Shown: positions 1 through 11,429, numbered from the stretch's first letter. The stretch: DNA of 64,000 nt from Micrasema longulum (GCA_022494885.1 JAGVSM010003813.1:1-64000), one strand, 5' to 3'. Notes: generated by a model from the sequence alone, not told the origin. Translations and numbers: made by a program.

Positions 1-245
1 AAAAAAAATACCATATTATTTTTGACAGAATATTTTTTTTTTCTTTCTTATGTTTTACAAAAATATGACAACTGTCCATTATTTATTATAGGAGCAAAAA
101 TTCATTAACATTTTCTTGTATACCCACGAACAGGCCATGCCTTTGTGGAATTTTTTTGTTTCCTATTTTTCTATTAATATGTATTTCATTGAGTTGTAAT
201 TATGATTTATTTGTTTAATACTCTGTTTATTGTAAAAAAAATATA
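1..245 (+). mobile_element. LINE-A 3' UTR, cut by the window edge
   Basis: Non-coding 3' tail of a non-LTR retrotransposon family, called LINE-A here. It carries the block ACCCACGAACAGGC and the following T-rich stretch that also occur at 12442-12790 and 37560-37897. In the 37 kb copy this tail directly follows reverse-transcriptase coding sequence, which fixes its identity and strand. The copy ends in an A-rich run near 232-245. The coding part would lie beyond the left edge of the window. Confidence 0.7.
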
Positions 246-252
246 ATTATAA

Positions 253-345
253 ACCAGCCAATGACAGGTCATAAGACCTGTAAATGCCTAGACTTCTATA
301 TTCCCTTTAAAAAATGTTTTCCTTCTCTGTTGCAATAAATTTAAA
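253..345 (+). repeat. FB1 fold-back repeat, short fragment
   Basis: Fragment of the interspersed family called FB1 here. It holds the block ACCAGCCAATGACAGGTCAT followed by the TAAATGCCTAGACTTCTATA block, also seen at 15.5, 20.8, 22.5, 23.5, 24.8 and 35.6 kb. It abuts the LINE-A tail with only a few bases between them. No inverted terminal part is present in this copy. Confidence 0.7.
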
Positions 346-965
346 GGTTTTTTAATGTTAAACGGAATAAAAATCTACGTAAGAGATCTTAAAGTATGAA
401 AAGAGAAAGAAAATTATAGTTTCGAAAACGATATTAATAAATATTACTTGAGGTAGTTAATGAATGTAATAGTTACTAATTGAAACATAATAAACAATAA
501 CGTTTGATTGTGTGTTTGATGATAATTAATGTTCAAGAAAAAAACACTTTCAATCTTCAATCTATAAGTTTTTATGCTTGTGATTAATGTGTGAAAAGCT
601 TCTAAACCCATTGATTCGACAAGCTTTAATTCTCACGTAAGTTTTTCTTTGGTAGTTCATCCGGACGGCAAAAACTCGTTACATCGGTGTGTTCTTGATA
701 GTATACATTCTTTGGACATTCTTAAGCGATACCATTAGTAATTTTCTTTCAGCCAGTGACACAAGAGGTCTGGAGATGTTTTTGTTAGCGGTGTTAAGTA
801 ATGAGGAATGTATGTTACTGTGTAATCTCTGTATGTTTTGCAACTAAGGAAAATGTTTTATGAATTGTTACTGTATTTGGTGTTCAAACAGATGAGGAAG
901 TTTAAAATATTTTGACAACTATCGTACTTACAGAAGTTTTTTGAGGTTCTTAATTTATTTGCTTG
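346..965. other. No recognisable feature
   Basis: AT-rich sequence with no long open frame and no clear match to another part of the window. A short stretch near 659 (CATCCGGACGGCAAAAAC) resembles the unclassified repeat at 14105-14225, but the match is too short to call. Confidence 0.4.
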
Positions 966-1220
966 GTATTTTATTTTTTTTATTTTTTTATTTATTAAGA
1001 AAAAAACAACAGTTGTTATGTAGGAATACAAAATATAAAAAATAGTACATACATCCAGTTAAAGTTTTTCACAAAAATAACGAGAGAACATTTTACACGA
1101 TAAAGAGAAAAATAATTTATTATATAAGACATGAGAAACAGCTCGTACGAAGGTTAAGGGATGAGGAAATAGAGTGGAGGAGTGGAGGAGTGGAGGAGAG
1201 AGATTATAAAATTAGGTTTA
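966..1220 (-). mobile_element. Possible LINE 3' tail, minus strand
   Basis: Starts with a T-rich run (970-1000), which on the minus strand would be the A-rich end of a retrotransposon, followed by non-coding sequence. A small purine-rich repeat of GGAGT/GGAGG units lies at about 1172-1200. The overall look resembles the LINE-F tail at 30125-30440, but sequence identity is weak, so this is a tentative call. Confidence 0.3.
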
Positions 1221-1391
1221 CAAAAATTGCTACACTTGACCAAAAAAATAATGTTTTATATAAATAAGACAATTGAGAAAGAAGGAAGTACCTTAGTAAT
1301 ATTTCTTTCTAAAACTATCATTGCTGTGCCTCAATTATATTAGTTTCATACAACTCAGATTTTATAATGCTATTTTTTTTTAGAAAAAGAA

Positions 1392-1540
1392 TCATTTGCG
1401 TTCTTATGATTTACCCAAATATTTAATTTTGAGGGCCATTTTCAACGAGTTGTAAATAACTGACTATTGGAGAATGGGAATCAAATTGGGGTAGAGTGGA
1501 ATTCTAACCACGGACCTTTGAGCCGTGAGTCCGAAACACG
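1392..1540 (-). mobile_element. SINE-A, minus strand, in duplication unit one
   Basis: tRNA-derived short retroposon. On the minus strand it reads from a tRNA-like head (near GTTTCGGACTCACGG) through CCACTCTACC to a body containing ACAACTCGTTGAAAATGG and the end AATATTTGGGTAAATCATAA. The same order of blocks occurs at 5219, 10466, 38721 and 46250. The extreme 5' head is missing or diverged here. Confidence 0.8.
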
Positions 1541-1901
1541 AGGGTCCGAGGGTTCGATGTCTTGCAGGGCACCCGCTGGCACAGCGTGGGTTTAAACTGT
1601 GCAACTCGGTTATAAGCTTAGACTATACCCTGTCTGCGTAATCTATAAGTGTGAAAGCACTACAATTAATGATATGAATCATATACGTATAAAACAGGTG
1701 AGTCGAGGTCGTGTAAAAAAAATACCAAGACAAAAATTGCTACACTTGACCAAAAAAATAATGTTTTATATAAATAAGACAATTGAGAAAGAAGGAAGTA
1801 CCTTAGTAATATTTCTTTCTAAAACTATCATTGCTGTGCCTCAATTATATTAGTTTCATACAACTCAGATTTTATAATGCTATTTTTTTTTAGAAAAAGA
1901 A

Positions 1902-2050
1902 TCATTTGCGTTCTTATGATTTACCCAAATATTTAATTTTGAGGGCCATTTTCAACGAGTTGTAAATAACTGACTATTGGAGAATGGGAATCAAATTGGG
2001 GTAGAGTGGAATTCTAACCACGGACCTTTGAGCCGTGAGTCCGAAACACG
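1902..2050 (-). mobile_element. SINE-A, minus strand, in duplication unit two
   Basis: Second copy of the SINE-A piece at 1392-1540, present because the surrounding 510 bp was duplicated and not because of a second insertion. I see no base that differs from the first copy. Confidence 0.8.
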
Positions 2051-2240
2051 AGGGTCCGAGGGTTCGATGTCTTGCAGGGCACCCGCTGGCACAGCGTGGG
2101 TTTAAACTGTGCAACTCGGTTATAAGCTTAGACTATACCCTGTCTGCGTAATCTATAAGTGTGAAAGCACTACAATTAATGATATGAATCATATACGTAT
2201 AAAACAGGTGAGTCGAGGTCGTGTAAAAAAAATACCAAGA

Positions 2241-4127
2241 CAACTCGATTCAAAATTATTTATGCATAACCTTAATTTCAATATTTTTATCTTTCGTTCG
2301 TATCCGTTTGTTTCAGTTATTTTTCTTCCTACGATTTAAAAAAAATATATTTTAGTTTCAGTTTTTATATAATTATTATATATGTACACTTATTTTGATA
2401 TTCATTGAAGCTAATATCTGGGCCCCGATTACAATGGGAAGTTAACATTTATTTTCAATTTTATCTGCAAAATAAAATTAAGTTTTCTGCATAAAAAATA
2501 AAATATTAAGACAATTTTTTTTTAGTACTGGTATGTTCAATTACAGGTTACCAACGAAGGTTCTGTAAATTTTCATACAAATACACACATTTTCATACAT
2601 ATAAACACATACGACAATAGTGTTTGTTATGAGGAAGTTCAGTGGTTTCTTAATTTTTTTTTATTAAAGTAAGCCAAAAATGTTTTTAAAAAATATTATA
2701 ATGTATCGTATTATTGGCGCTATGATTTTTCAAAGTTTGTATTTCTGAAACAACTCCGCGTGTGAATTCAGAGATTCTTCTCTGTCAGTTCTCCCGATTG
2801 GTTCGTTTACGGTAAGCAAACCGGATATCTTTGACAGCTCGCATATCATTGGTTGGTTCATATGAACCAGTGACGTCGTTCAAAGTAGTGCGTTTTTATA
2901 AAAATATTTTTATAATGTTTTTCGTACATTTTTATGAAACTTTGCGGTACGACTTGATGCTCTAATTTTTACCGCGCGCAAGAAAACATTTTTTGTATCC
3001 AATTTCCCGTAGGGCTGAAGATCCTCATTGCTACCCTGATCATTTTGACAAATGGTTCTTCCGCGTTGTTAAACTTACATAGACAGCATGTTTCGTCATG
3101 ATTAAGCCAAACATTTAAATGTTGGTGTTATTATTAGTAAATGTTAAATAACCATTTTAAAAAGTGGTAAAAAAGGTTTCTTAAAGCGGGATACGTTATA
3201 ATCGTCTTATGAGTTTGCTCCGCTCAAAGCACAAAGACATATTTTTAAGCTGTTTAATTTTTATTCTCCTTTATTTCGGTGGAAGCAGTTCTGTAATATT
3301 TGTGTATTGGACGATGGCTGATAAAGCGTGAAAAGAAGTTCCGCTTTCGGTCAACTTTAGTTAATGATCATGACTGTTTCCATAATGACTTAACACTTTA
3401 TTGCATTCGGCGCTAGCGAGAGTAGTCGGGGGCATTCGCTTAATCTGGCACAACTAAGTGGAACAAATTTTCAAAATGTCAGGATGACAATGCTAACTGG
3501 ATAAAAAATGAATTGTTATTATTGAAGATGTGAGTATTCATACAAAAGATAAAGCACAGGGTTTTTTTACTTAGAAAATGAGATTATATTTTCAAAAATA
3601 AAAGATGCATTGTAATATTTTCTATTATTTTTTGCCTCACCGTATTGTATGATGGTTAGCAGTATTTGGCACTGTAGCATTTTTTCATTGCAGATTTAGA
3701 AATTTGAACAATTTTACTGAGATACATAAAGATTTATGTGTAAATGCAGTGCCTTTTACAACGTTAGATACAGAAAGTTAAATGATAAATAAAAATAATA
3801 AGGAAAACACATTAATATTATTTTTATTTATTTTAATTTCTTTTTTGCATTTTACAATAGGTATACTTTAGTTACAAATACAAAAAAAAACCATTACAAT
3901 AACACAAAAAAAAATCACACAAAAGCATGGCATGTGTGTGGGTATACAGTGTATTTTTAACAATAGATGTCAACAAGTTAAAAATGAGTACTGATATTAG
4001 AACACATTTTTTTAGTCACTAAAAGTTAGAAAATTACAGTAAAAATATATTCTATTCATTAAAAAATAAGATATTTTAATCCGTTTTTCTTTCCGTAATT
4101 TCAACAAAAATTTAAATCGAAATATAT
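2241..4127. other. No recognisable gene
   Basis: AT-rich stretch without a convincing open frame. The part at 2750-3480 is less AT-rich and looks single-copy within this window. The part at 3820-4127 is A/T-run rich and lies just downstream of the LINE-A relic on the minus strand, so it may be a diverged 3' tail of that element, though it does not match the LINE-A tails elsewhere. Confidence 0.4.
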
Positions 4128-4574
4128 TCAATTAATATCTATCATACTTTCCATAGGAAATGCACTGAACAGTTTTGGAGCTATGAAAAATGAGTGTCTT
4201 TGCCCGAGTCTGGATATACAATAAGATATTTCAAGTAAACTATTTGATCTTTGACTAGATCTATTAAAATTTTTATGAATTAAATGTTGGCGCATAAAAA
4301 CATATTTTGGACATTGCTGGTAATATATTTTTCGTAGCTTCGAAAATTCAGCTTCCTGAAATAATTGGTTGGAGGGAAAAGTTGAATTTTTGTGAAGTAT
4401 AATTTCAATAATTAGTTTTTGTACGGTTTCTAAAGGCTTAGTATGATTATTATAGGCTCCTCCCCATCCAATTATTCCATAAGAAAGAGAAGACTGTGCA
4501 AAAGCATGATAAACCATTTTTCTAGTGTTTGGATGAACATAACTAGTCAAACGTGATTCACACATGATTCGTTA
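4128..4574 (-). pseudogene. LINE-A reverse transcriptase, C-terminal relic
   Basis: An open stretch of about 145 codons on the minus strand resembles the region after the catalytic palm of a non-LTR reverse transcriptase. Key blocks are SSLSYGIIGWGGAY, PLETVQKLIIEIIL and NSTFPSNQLFQEAE. The second half matches the plus-strand relic at 37160-37573 closely in block order (FPS.QLFQEA, RSSQ, LEISYC, RLGQRHSFF), so both belong to LINE-A. Endonuclease, palm and the FADD/YADD catalytic box are absent, so the copy is 5'-truncated and dead. The tail that follows other LINE-A copies is not recognisable below 4128. Confidence 0.85.
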
Positions 4575-5215
4575 TATCTAATAGAACAGGAGGTGGTTAA
4601 AAAAAGCTCAAGTTATTTAAAAACAGTTGTTCTTCTCATACAGCTAAAACAGCTGAAACAGTTAAACACAAAAATTAAACTTTTACTGTCAAAAAAAAAC
4701 TGGTAAAGATCATTGCTATACATGTATACACTAGATGCAGCCCTAAGCATCCGTCTTGTGTTCCATCCACTCTAAGTTCCGGAACCTAAATTGTAGTCCG
4801 AAAACGTGGAGCAGCGTAAAAAGGCGTGACATGCTCTGAATGCACAGTTGACTGACATAGACAGTCAGTCTTTCTACTCTTCTACGCGTTTTGCACGGCA
4901 ATGTTCACGAGACAACGCTCATTTTTCGGAACTTCAAAATTTCGTTCTACGAAGCATCACCTCTATTCAATTATACCTCAGTGGTCAGAATATTATATAT
5001 TCACAAATTAAACTGCTTCGAGAATAAACTATTATTAAGAAACCGTTTCACGTATCCTGACTAGTTTAGTTTATTTTTAAGAAACTGTTTCAACAGTTAC
5101 TCGTACTAGATTTTTCTGAAAATCTGTTACTTAGAAATATTTTAATTTGTGGAACGGTAACTGTTACGACTACTCCTTTCAAATGACCGAAACGCCCATC
5201 GATAATTAGAACCGA
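4575..5215. other. No recognisable feature
   Basis: Mixed-composition sequence, slightly less AT-rich near 4740-4940. I see no open frame of interest, no terminal repeats and no match elsewhere in the window. Confidence 0.4.
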
Positions 5216-5218
5216 CTA

Positions 5219-5385
5219 ATGATCCCGTGGCTAGATTCGTAGACTCACGAATCAGAGTTCCAAGGTTCACTCCCACTCTACCTCAACTTGGTTCCCGTTT
5301 TCTAATAATGAGTTTTTACAACTAGTCGAAAATGGCCCCAGAATTTTTAGTAATTGGGTAAACAAAAAGAACGCTAATACTAATT
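5219..5385 (+). mobile_element. SINE-A, plus strand
   Basis: Begins with ATCCCGTGGCTAG, the tRNA-like head with an A-box-like GTGGCTAG. It continues through a B-box-like AAGGTTCACTCCC, then CACTCTACC, then the body TTTTTACAACTAGTCGAAAA and the end TAATTGGGTAAA. Block order equals the copy at 46250-46425. It is diverged but close to full length. Confidence 0.85.
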
Positions 5386-6004
5386 TTTATTTTAAAAAAA
5401 AGTAATCAACAAAATTGAATATTGCATTCAATAAAATAGACTAATAATAATAAGTTATGTTAATCATTTTAATTAACATAAATTTAGCTATTTTTGCATA
5501 GTTAGACAGTTTTCTAAAGAGAAAATGAATAAAACTTTATTGAAATAATATAAAATTAAAATATTTAATCGCGAGACTATAAAATAATAAAATTAAAGGC
5601 ACATTAATAAAAATAATGTCGAATTCATCATTAAATTATTATGGTTGTCAATAAATCAATTCTTAATAAATGGTACCGAGAAAACGGAGCCATAAATTGA
5701 TGACCAAATTATTATAATTTATTCACACTTATCACTTTATAATTTATAGAACCGGCTCGGCTCCTCCGGTGAATCCAAATTGAAACAAACAAAAACAAAA
5801 GTAGCAGCCGCTAAACGAAAACAGAAAAAAAATAACGACAAATGGGTGCACGGAGAACATTATATACTAAAGAGATTGCGATCACTTTCGTAGTACCCGG
5901 TATCGAATGAAGAAAAGTCTACGTGCAATTAAAATGCAAAAAATTAAACAAAACTTGCTGATTTAAAAAAAGTTTGATTTAATTAAATAATGTGGATTTA
6001 TAAA
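5386..6004. other. No gene; one short local hairpin
   Basis: AT-rich DNA. An imperfect inverted repeat, GGTTGTCAAT at about 5643 against ATTGATGACC at about 5695, could form a hairpin of roughly 60 bp. No coding sequence or named repeat was recognised. Confidence 0.4.
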
Positions 6005-6310
6005 TTTATTTATTTACTCATTTTTTTCACATGATTTATTTATATATACGCCCAGTGGGCATTTTTAAGGACATATTTATACGTAGAAAATTATTATAAG
6101 GAAAAGAAGGAATACATAATGGTATATAGTAGACTTTGTGGGAGTGGAAGCGGGAGAGAGGTGTTTATAATTGAATTTGATTCAGCGATCGTTTGAAAGA
6201 AGACAACTTGTTATCAAAGAAATCAAGACTGGTATGTTTGTTAGCAGACCTGAGTATTCTGGGCAGGGGGAATGTAAACCAAAGTTAGTTCTATGGTTAT
6301 CGGTATGACA
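6005..6310 (-). pseudogene. LINE 3' end relic (LINE-X type), minus strand
   Basis: On the minus strand a short frame ends at a stop at 6165-6167. It contains FPLPRILRSANKH and KLSSFKRSLNQIQL, typical of the last residues of a non-LTR polyprotein. The FPLPRILR block corresponds to FSPLPRILRTVNE at 25215-25469 on the plus strand, so the two are probably one family. Below 6165 lies a 3' untranslated part, with ACGCCCAGTGGGC near 6048 forming a small stem. One frameshift is needed to join the two coding blocks. Confidence 0.65.
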
Positions 6311-6436
6311 AAGTAAGTTTTGGCTGAGATTTCTAGTTGAGATATTTAATTTTATTGAGTTAGTTGAGAATTTTAAATAGGACTAGATCGGATTTATTTC
6401 GACGGTCTTGAAGAGAAATATATTTAAGCTAGTTTC

Positions 6437-6502
6437 TAGCTCATAAACAATAATAAAAATAATGTGACCTCACTGTGGTTTCACATGCTGAGGACACTTA
6501 AT
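6437..6502 (-). repeat. Dispersed repeat pair, member one
   Basis: Reverse complement matches 22860-22925: both contain GTGTCCTC, then CAGTGAGGTCA, then TTTTTATTATT. Two members only were seen. Possibly the end of an unclassified retroelement. Confidence 0.55.
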
Positions 6503-6611
6503 ATGTGAGAATATACAATAACTTAATATATAACAAAATGTTAAGACAGTTTGAAACATTACGTATTTATGTTTATATTTCATTAATGTACCAAGCAGTT
6601 CATTTATGCCA

Positions 6612-7630
6612 ATGACCCAGCCGTGGCTGCCCAGGAGAACACATTCCAGATGGTTGAGGAAAATCTGTCTAAATCCCTGTAGATACTTGGAGACTACTAT
6701 ATGGCAAATAACCTGAAACCAAATATAAGAAAAACACAACTTTCTGCATTCCACCTGAGGAATAGGGAGGCTGCTGGAGAGCTGAACTTAGAATGAACGG
6801 GAGAGAGGATAGAGCATTGCAAAACACCGAAATACCTTGGAGCCACCCTTGATAGAACGCTAACGTATAAGGAGCACTGTTTGCAAACTAAGCAAAAGGT
6901 ATGTGCAAGAAATAATATCATACGTAAACTCAAGGGGACCACATGGGGTGCAACGCCATCAGTACTTAGAACTTTGGCGCAAGGCTTATGCATATCAACT
7001 GCGGAGTATGCGTGCCCGGTGTGGCAAAAATCTGCCCACTCCAAACAGGTGGACATAGCAGCTAATGAAATGGCACATATAGTACTAGGATGCCTCAAGC
7101 CAACACCGACTGATAAAATATACCCAATCATCGGAATTGCTCCACCACACATTCGAAGGACAGCCGCAAAAGCAGAGAGGTACAAACAAACATACGTTCC
7201 TAGTCATATTTTACACCAACATCAACCGACGGCCTCGCGTCTGAGATCTAGAAACAGTTTTATCAAAGCCGCCTCCCCTGTTGAATCCTCACAACAGCGG
7301 AAGAACTATGGCAACAGAATCTTGGAGCAAGACCGTGGATGGATCCAAATGAGGGTATCCAAGGAGGTGAACACCTACCATACTCTCTATGGATCGCCCT
7401 CAATAGACTACGGGTGGGTGTTATACGATGTAAAAAAATCTCCAAAGGTGGGGGTACCTCTCTGGTGATGATATATTGTGTGACCCAGGACGACAGCCAT
7501 CTTTTGACATGCCCGCTCATGGAGGAAGGCTGCACTCCAGGGGACCTAATTGTGGCAAACGACAAGGCGATATCTGTCGCCGCATATTGAAGTGGCAGGA
7601 TATAATCCAACCGGACACGCTAAGTAAGTA
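6612..7630 (+). pseudogene. Non-LTR reverse transcriptase relic, thumb to C-terminus
   Basis: Plus-strand relic of a jockey-like non-LTR polyprotein from a mobile element. Visible blocks in order: DPAVAAQENTFQ, then NNLKPN.RKTQLSAFHLRN (with one stop before it), HCKTPKYLGATLDRTLTYK, RNNIIRKLKGTTWGA, STAEYACPVWQKSAHSKQVD, GCLKPTPTDKIYPIIGIAPP, and near the end HLLTCPLMEEGCTPGDL. The long clean stretch is 6881-7468. A frameshift near 7468 moves the rest into the frame ending at 7590. Two in-frame stops lie between 6612 and 6880. The catalytic palm is missing. The sequence ends in CTAAGTAAGTAAG, a short repeat-like tail. Confidence 0.9.
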
Positions 7631-7880
7631 AGTATTAATGTACAAAATAAATTGCTGAGAATTTCATTTACCTTTCTGACCTGTCTTTCGCTTCGCATTT
7701 CCAACACTTTCCATTCCTCGACATAGTATATCATTTTTCAGCTAATCCTTTTCCGTCCATGCCGCTAGACTTTGGAATGAGCTACCCCTTCATATAAAAG
7801 ATGCACCTTCTCCAGCCACTTTCAAGAAACGCCTGAAACATCATTATATATCCCAGAATCCTGAACTCCTTGAATTTTAA
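7631..7880 (+). pseudogene. Second LINE relic, extreme C-terminus
   Basis: The frame 7752-7880 gives 42 residues and a stop. It contains SVHAARLWNELP, IKDAPSPATFKKRLKHHY and ends NPELLEF. The ARLWN.LP and F.FK.RLK.H blocks are the standard last motifs of CR1/jockey-type polyproteins and match LINE-B copies at 12060-12167 and 45110-45200. It follows the 6612-7630 relic but belongs to a different family. The region 7640-7751 between them is not assignable. Confidence 0.8.
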
Positions 7881-8149
7881 CTGCTTTTTTTTTCTAAAAT
7901 ATATTTTTTTTATCCCTTTTTTAAAAATTGAAATTCATTATCTGATCGCACATTTTCCTCATCATTTAATACGTGTAGCAAAATGTACTTTTTATAAAAT
8001 TTTATTAATGTTAATATGTGAAAGCCTTATCTCCCAAAAAAAACAGCTGTTATTTTTAATTCATTAGGTTTTTTAAAAATACTTTATTTTAACATATGTA
8101 TGTATCTTAAAATATATTTATATTTATGGTTTTTAGTACAACATTTTGA
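7881..8149 (+). mobile_element. T-rich sequence after the LINE relic
   Basis: Homopolymer-rich non-coding sequence immediately after the stop at 7880, plausibly the 3' untranslated part of that LINE. No poly-A or simple-repeat end is clear, so the boundary is not fixed. Confidence 0.35.
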
Positions 8150-8154
8150 CTTCT

Positions 8155-8250
8155 CTTCTTTTGACCAGTCTGTTTTTTGATTGGCTGAAAGATATTGATT
8201 TTACCAATAAGTCCGCCAAAGTACTTATTCTTTGTACTTAAAGTTTTAAG
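8155..8250 (+). repeat. Dispersed repeat pair D, member one
   Basis: Matches 45612-45712 in the same orientation: GACC.GTCTGTTTTTT, then CTGAAAGATATTG, then TTTGTACTTAAAGTTTT. Two members seen, family unknown. Confidence 0.65.
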
Positions 8251-8589
8251 TAAATAAATAATTTATGTGTACCTATACTATTTATATTGTAAAACGCACA
8301 ATAAAAGAACAAAAACTTAACATAAAATATACGTTTATGGAACAGGTGATTTAATATTGGTTTGGGCAAATGAGACAATCTATTTTACTTAGTCTATACT
8401 TATCAAAATAATTGTAAATATAAGTTGGCATCTCAGAGTAATAATTCGCTAGAGAAGCCCTTTACCTCTATTACCTAGAACAAAAGCGTTCCAATTTTTT
8501 GGTTTGGTTTTTAGTTTAACTGCAAACATGTATGTAACGGGCGGTTTCGGTTTGCACTTGCGATTTTCAACCAGAGTAAATACGACCTG

Positions 8590-8710
8590 TGGAAAATGAT
8601 ATATCAGTGCCCCGGTGGATTAAGATTACAGTTTAGTGTGGGAAAACGAACCAGAACCCTGAATAAGCGTTTTCGACTCGATGGATACTCCCTGGTACGA
8701 ATCCTGAAAA
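8590..8710 (-). repeat. Dispersed repeat C, minus strand
   Basis: Reverse complement holds CAGGGTTCTGGTTC between GATCC-like and ACAG-like blocks, the same order as at 14105-14225 and 33510-33605. Family unknown. The B-box-like GGTTC could mean a SINE, but no A box is clear. Confidence 0.5.
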
Positions 8711-9073
8711 GGGAAATTTGAGTATAGAGCTCTTATTTGAATCATTATTATATGTATTTATGTATTTACTATTTTATTGATTGAATTTTTGGAGATCATC
8801 ATTACTTTTTACTCTGTTTTTACTGTGATTTTTAGTATACATACACATACTTTTTTTGTTATAATTTTAAAATGTTTTTTGTTTTAACTACGTATTCTAC
8901 TATGTTTTTTGCTGTACATACATATAAATATATATATTTTACCATGTCTTTTACTGTGTATCTTACTATGTGTTTTGTTTTTACTTCTAATTTTACTATG
9001 TTTTTTAATATGCTTTTTACTATGTTTTGCACAATATTTTTGTATGTCTTCTTAGTTTTTTATTTTCCTATGT
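8711..9073. repeat. T-rich degenerate TTTTACTATG tract
   Basis: From about 8870 to 9065 variants of TTTTACTATGTTTT recur every 20-40 bases. This gives a hydrophobic but meaningless open frame of 79 codons. It is probably old degenerate simple sequence. Confidence 0.45.
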
Positions 9074-9300
9074 ATCATCATAATTACTTTTCTACACCTA
9101 ATGGTGCATAGGGCACTGCATTTGTAACCAACCGCAGCGTATCTTGATTATTTTTGTTGCATGAAGGTAAGATGATTAGCCTTACACTTCAGGTACCAGT
9201 CCAGGGACTGTGAAATATTCTAGTGTGAAAACACTATTAGAAAAAAAAAAATAAATGAAACATGTCATTACATTACACATTACACCACAAGGCCGACTTT
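9074..9300 (-). mobile_element. SINE-B, minus strand
   Basis: Reverse complement of the SINE-B body seen at 29807-30063. It contains AATGGTGCATAGGGCACTGC, then CGCAGCGTATCTTGAT, TTGCATGAAGGTAA, CCAGTCCAGGGACTG and, at its 5' end, ACACCACAAGGCCGAC, which corresponds to the tRNA-like GTCGGCCCCGTGGTG head. The tRNA middle is deleted or replaced by an A-run at 9240-9255. Confidence 0.85.
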
Positions 9301-10465
9301 TTCTATGTATAGATTACTGTTTTTTTTTTTTAATACTGTCTTAGAACGGGTTAAATAACCCTAGTTAGACAGTCTAAGCAATTTCGTATAAATGTAAACA
9401 TTTTTGTATAAGTATGACATGATAATAAATAAATAAGACATTACATGATTTTTAGACGAAATATGTAATGCAGCGTAAAAATATTTTTCGCCACCGTGTA
9501 CCAGTGCAGGTGAGCGTGTAATTATGCCGGTACAACGAATATGAATGTGCGAGTGTGTGTGTGTGTTCTTGTTCCGAAAATATGAAAGTGGTTTGTGGGG
9601 ACGCGGAACGGCCTTGAGACCTCTACCTCGATCCCCCTCTTCCCCTCTGCAATTCCTACTCTGCTCATCTGCATAGCCCGGAGGGAAGCCACCTTTAAAG
9701 TGCAACTAGATCAACCATTGTTATATTTAGCGTAGGCGCATTACTAACACCACGGGCGAAGGTTTTCATATAACGTATTTCGGTTGAAAGTTGGCCAAGT
9801 ATGATATCTTTTTAAAGCATAAGCAATAGGTAATATAATCTATTTATTCTATTCATTATTATATAATATACATGAACAATACAATAATACTTATATACTA
9901 TATATTTAGTACATTGGCACTGCCAAACAAGTCATAAAGACTGATTCTCAGCAGCGCTGTATGTATTAGATGTGTTTAATTTTAAGATAAAATATAGCAA
10001 TAAATAAAAATAAATTCCTTCTCGTTCCAGCTGACATAGGTAAAACAACTCAGAATCAATTATACGATAAGCTATAACTTCCTGGGGGTTATCAAGTGAA
10101 ACTAATATTAATTTTATTAAAACTTTGCAAAATTCTATGATCAAATTGCTACTACATAAAGATGTATATCGCCAGAGACACAATATTTAAATATCACTAA
10201 TGCTTAAATCTATAAATAAATTATCAGTTAGGGCTCTACTTTGCAAGAACTTAATTTGTCAGCGTGCGTCGCACTCCGAGTATAAACACAAATCGGTACA
10301 TGATTACAACACAATATTTACTAGTAAGGAAGGGCTAGCTGTTCTAATGTAATAGAATACGGTTTAATATGTTATGTTTTTCAAGTAAAAATATGATTAA
10401 TGTAGGTTAAGTTTAAAAAATCGAAGCAATATATAAAATACTGCTGACGAGTTTTTTAGAGAAAA
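9301..10465. other. No recognisable gene; GC-richer island at 9480-9715
   Basis: A GC-richer patch at 9480-9715 contains a (GT)n run near 9554-9567 and pyrimidine-rich CCCCCTCTTCCCCTC. It matches nothing else in the window. The rest is AT-rich without an open frame that I would trust. Confidence 0.4.
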
Positions 10466-10640
10466 AAGAAATATTTGGGTTCTTATGATTTACCCAAATA
10501 TTTAATTTTGAGGGCCATTTTCAAATAACTCACTTTTAGAAAATGGAATCAAGTTGGGGTAGCGTGGGATTCGAACTGTGGACCTTTGGTCTGTGAGTCC
10601 GAGACACTAGCCACGGGACCACAACCCGAGTTGTGTGATT
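10466..10640 (-). mobile_element. SINE-A, minus strand
   Basis: Reads on the minus strand from CCCGTGGCTAGTGTCTCGGA through GTTCGAATCCCACGCTACC to the tail AATATTTGGGTAAATCATAA. It includes a good B-box (GTTCGAATCCC), so the tRNA origin is clear. The block ACAACTCGTTG of other copies is lost by a small deletion near 10525. Confidence 0.9.
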
Positions 10641-11429
10641 AAAATTCAGCAGGACTTTATTTAAGACTTTTTTGTTAAATATTTGTGGAAAAAAAAAGAG
10701 TTATGCTAGGTAATGTTGGTAATTTTATTTATTTTATTAACATAAACGGCAAATCTGCCTTATACAAACATTTATAATACTAACATTATTGGCTTGATAT
10801 ATTTTTTTTTTTTTTAAATATTACCCAAGATTTATAAAAATAAAAAAAAACAAAAAATTATACAAGATTTATTTTTTCAAAAAATAACCTCAAAATTATA
10901 CAGCATATTCAGTAGAAAATTAAAATAATAAGACAATGATATACGTGATATAGGACAATATCGTGACGATTTGAGTTTTTTTGTTATTCCAACACTGTCC
11001 GTCGAGCGCTAAACTTATCTAAACATGCCATCATGTAAATTATACCCCCCTCCATTAGTATTAGTTATAGTTAGTTCCTGGGATCAGAGCGGGAAAGTTG
11101 TGTGTCATCTTCTAAAACGCGTAACAATGGAGAATCGGTAGAACAAAAGGCGCGTACAATTATATTACCAATAGATTTAAAAAATCGGGTCAGTTATATT
11201 GAGAAAAACAATTAATTCGTATTTATTTATTGTTAAAGTATTTAAGTAAAAGCTAATGAATATTGGTATTTTTCTTATAAAAAAAACGATAACAGGCGCA
11301 TAGAAACGTAAAATAACAGAAAAAATAGCAACATCTTCAGCAACTAGGGAGATCCATAAACCGTCGGCATTTGTCCAAAAAGAAAATGAGAAACCCCGCA
11401 TGAAAAAGAGTACAGAGTAAAAATCCGTG
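10641..11429. other. No gene; possible minus-strand LINE tail at 10722-10900
   Basis: The segment 10722-10900 begins with TTTTATTTATTTTATT and holds a small stem (GGCAAATCTGCC). This would suit the 3' end of a minus-strand retrotransposon, but no coding part follows. The rest is unassigned. Confidence 0.3.

Larger units (their letters stand above)
1221..2240. repeat. Tandem duplication, two 510-bp units
   Basis: Unit one is 1221-1730 and unit two is 1731-2240, joined directly head to tail. Reading the two units line by line I found no difference. Each unit contains a minus-strand SINE-A piece plus about 190 bp of flanking sequence ending in AAAATACCAAGACA. The shared CAA at both junctions is the only homology seen at the breakpoints. 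Identity this high means a very recent duplication or an assembly artefact. Confidence 0.95.

Noticed and set aside
1599..2339. Two open frames sharing the same first 45 residues
   Set aside because: They arise from the 510-bp tandem duplication of non-coding sequence next to SINE-A. No motif, and the shared start is explained by the duplication, not by a gene pair.
7263..7610. 115-codon frame antisense to the RT relic
   Set aside because: Shadow of the plus-strand reverse-transcriptase relic, whose conserved motifs fix the coding strand.
9480..9715. GC-richer patch as CpG island or exon
   Set aside because: No open frame with a known motif, no splice context and no second copy for comparison.
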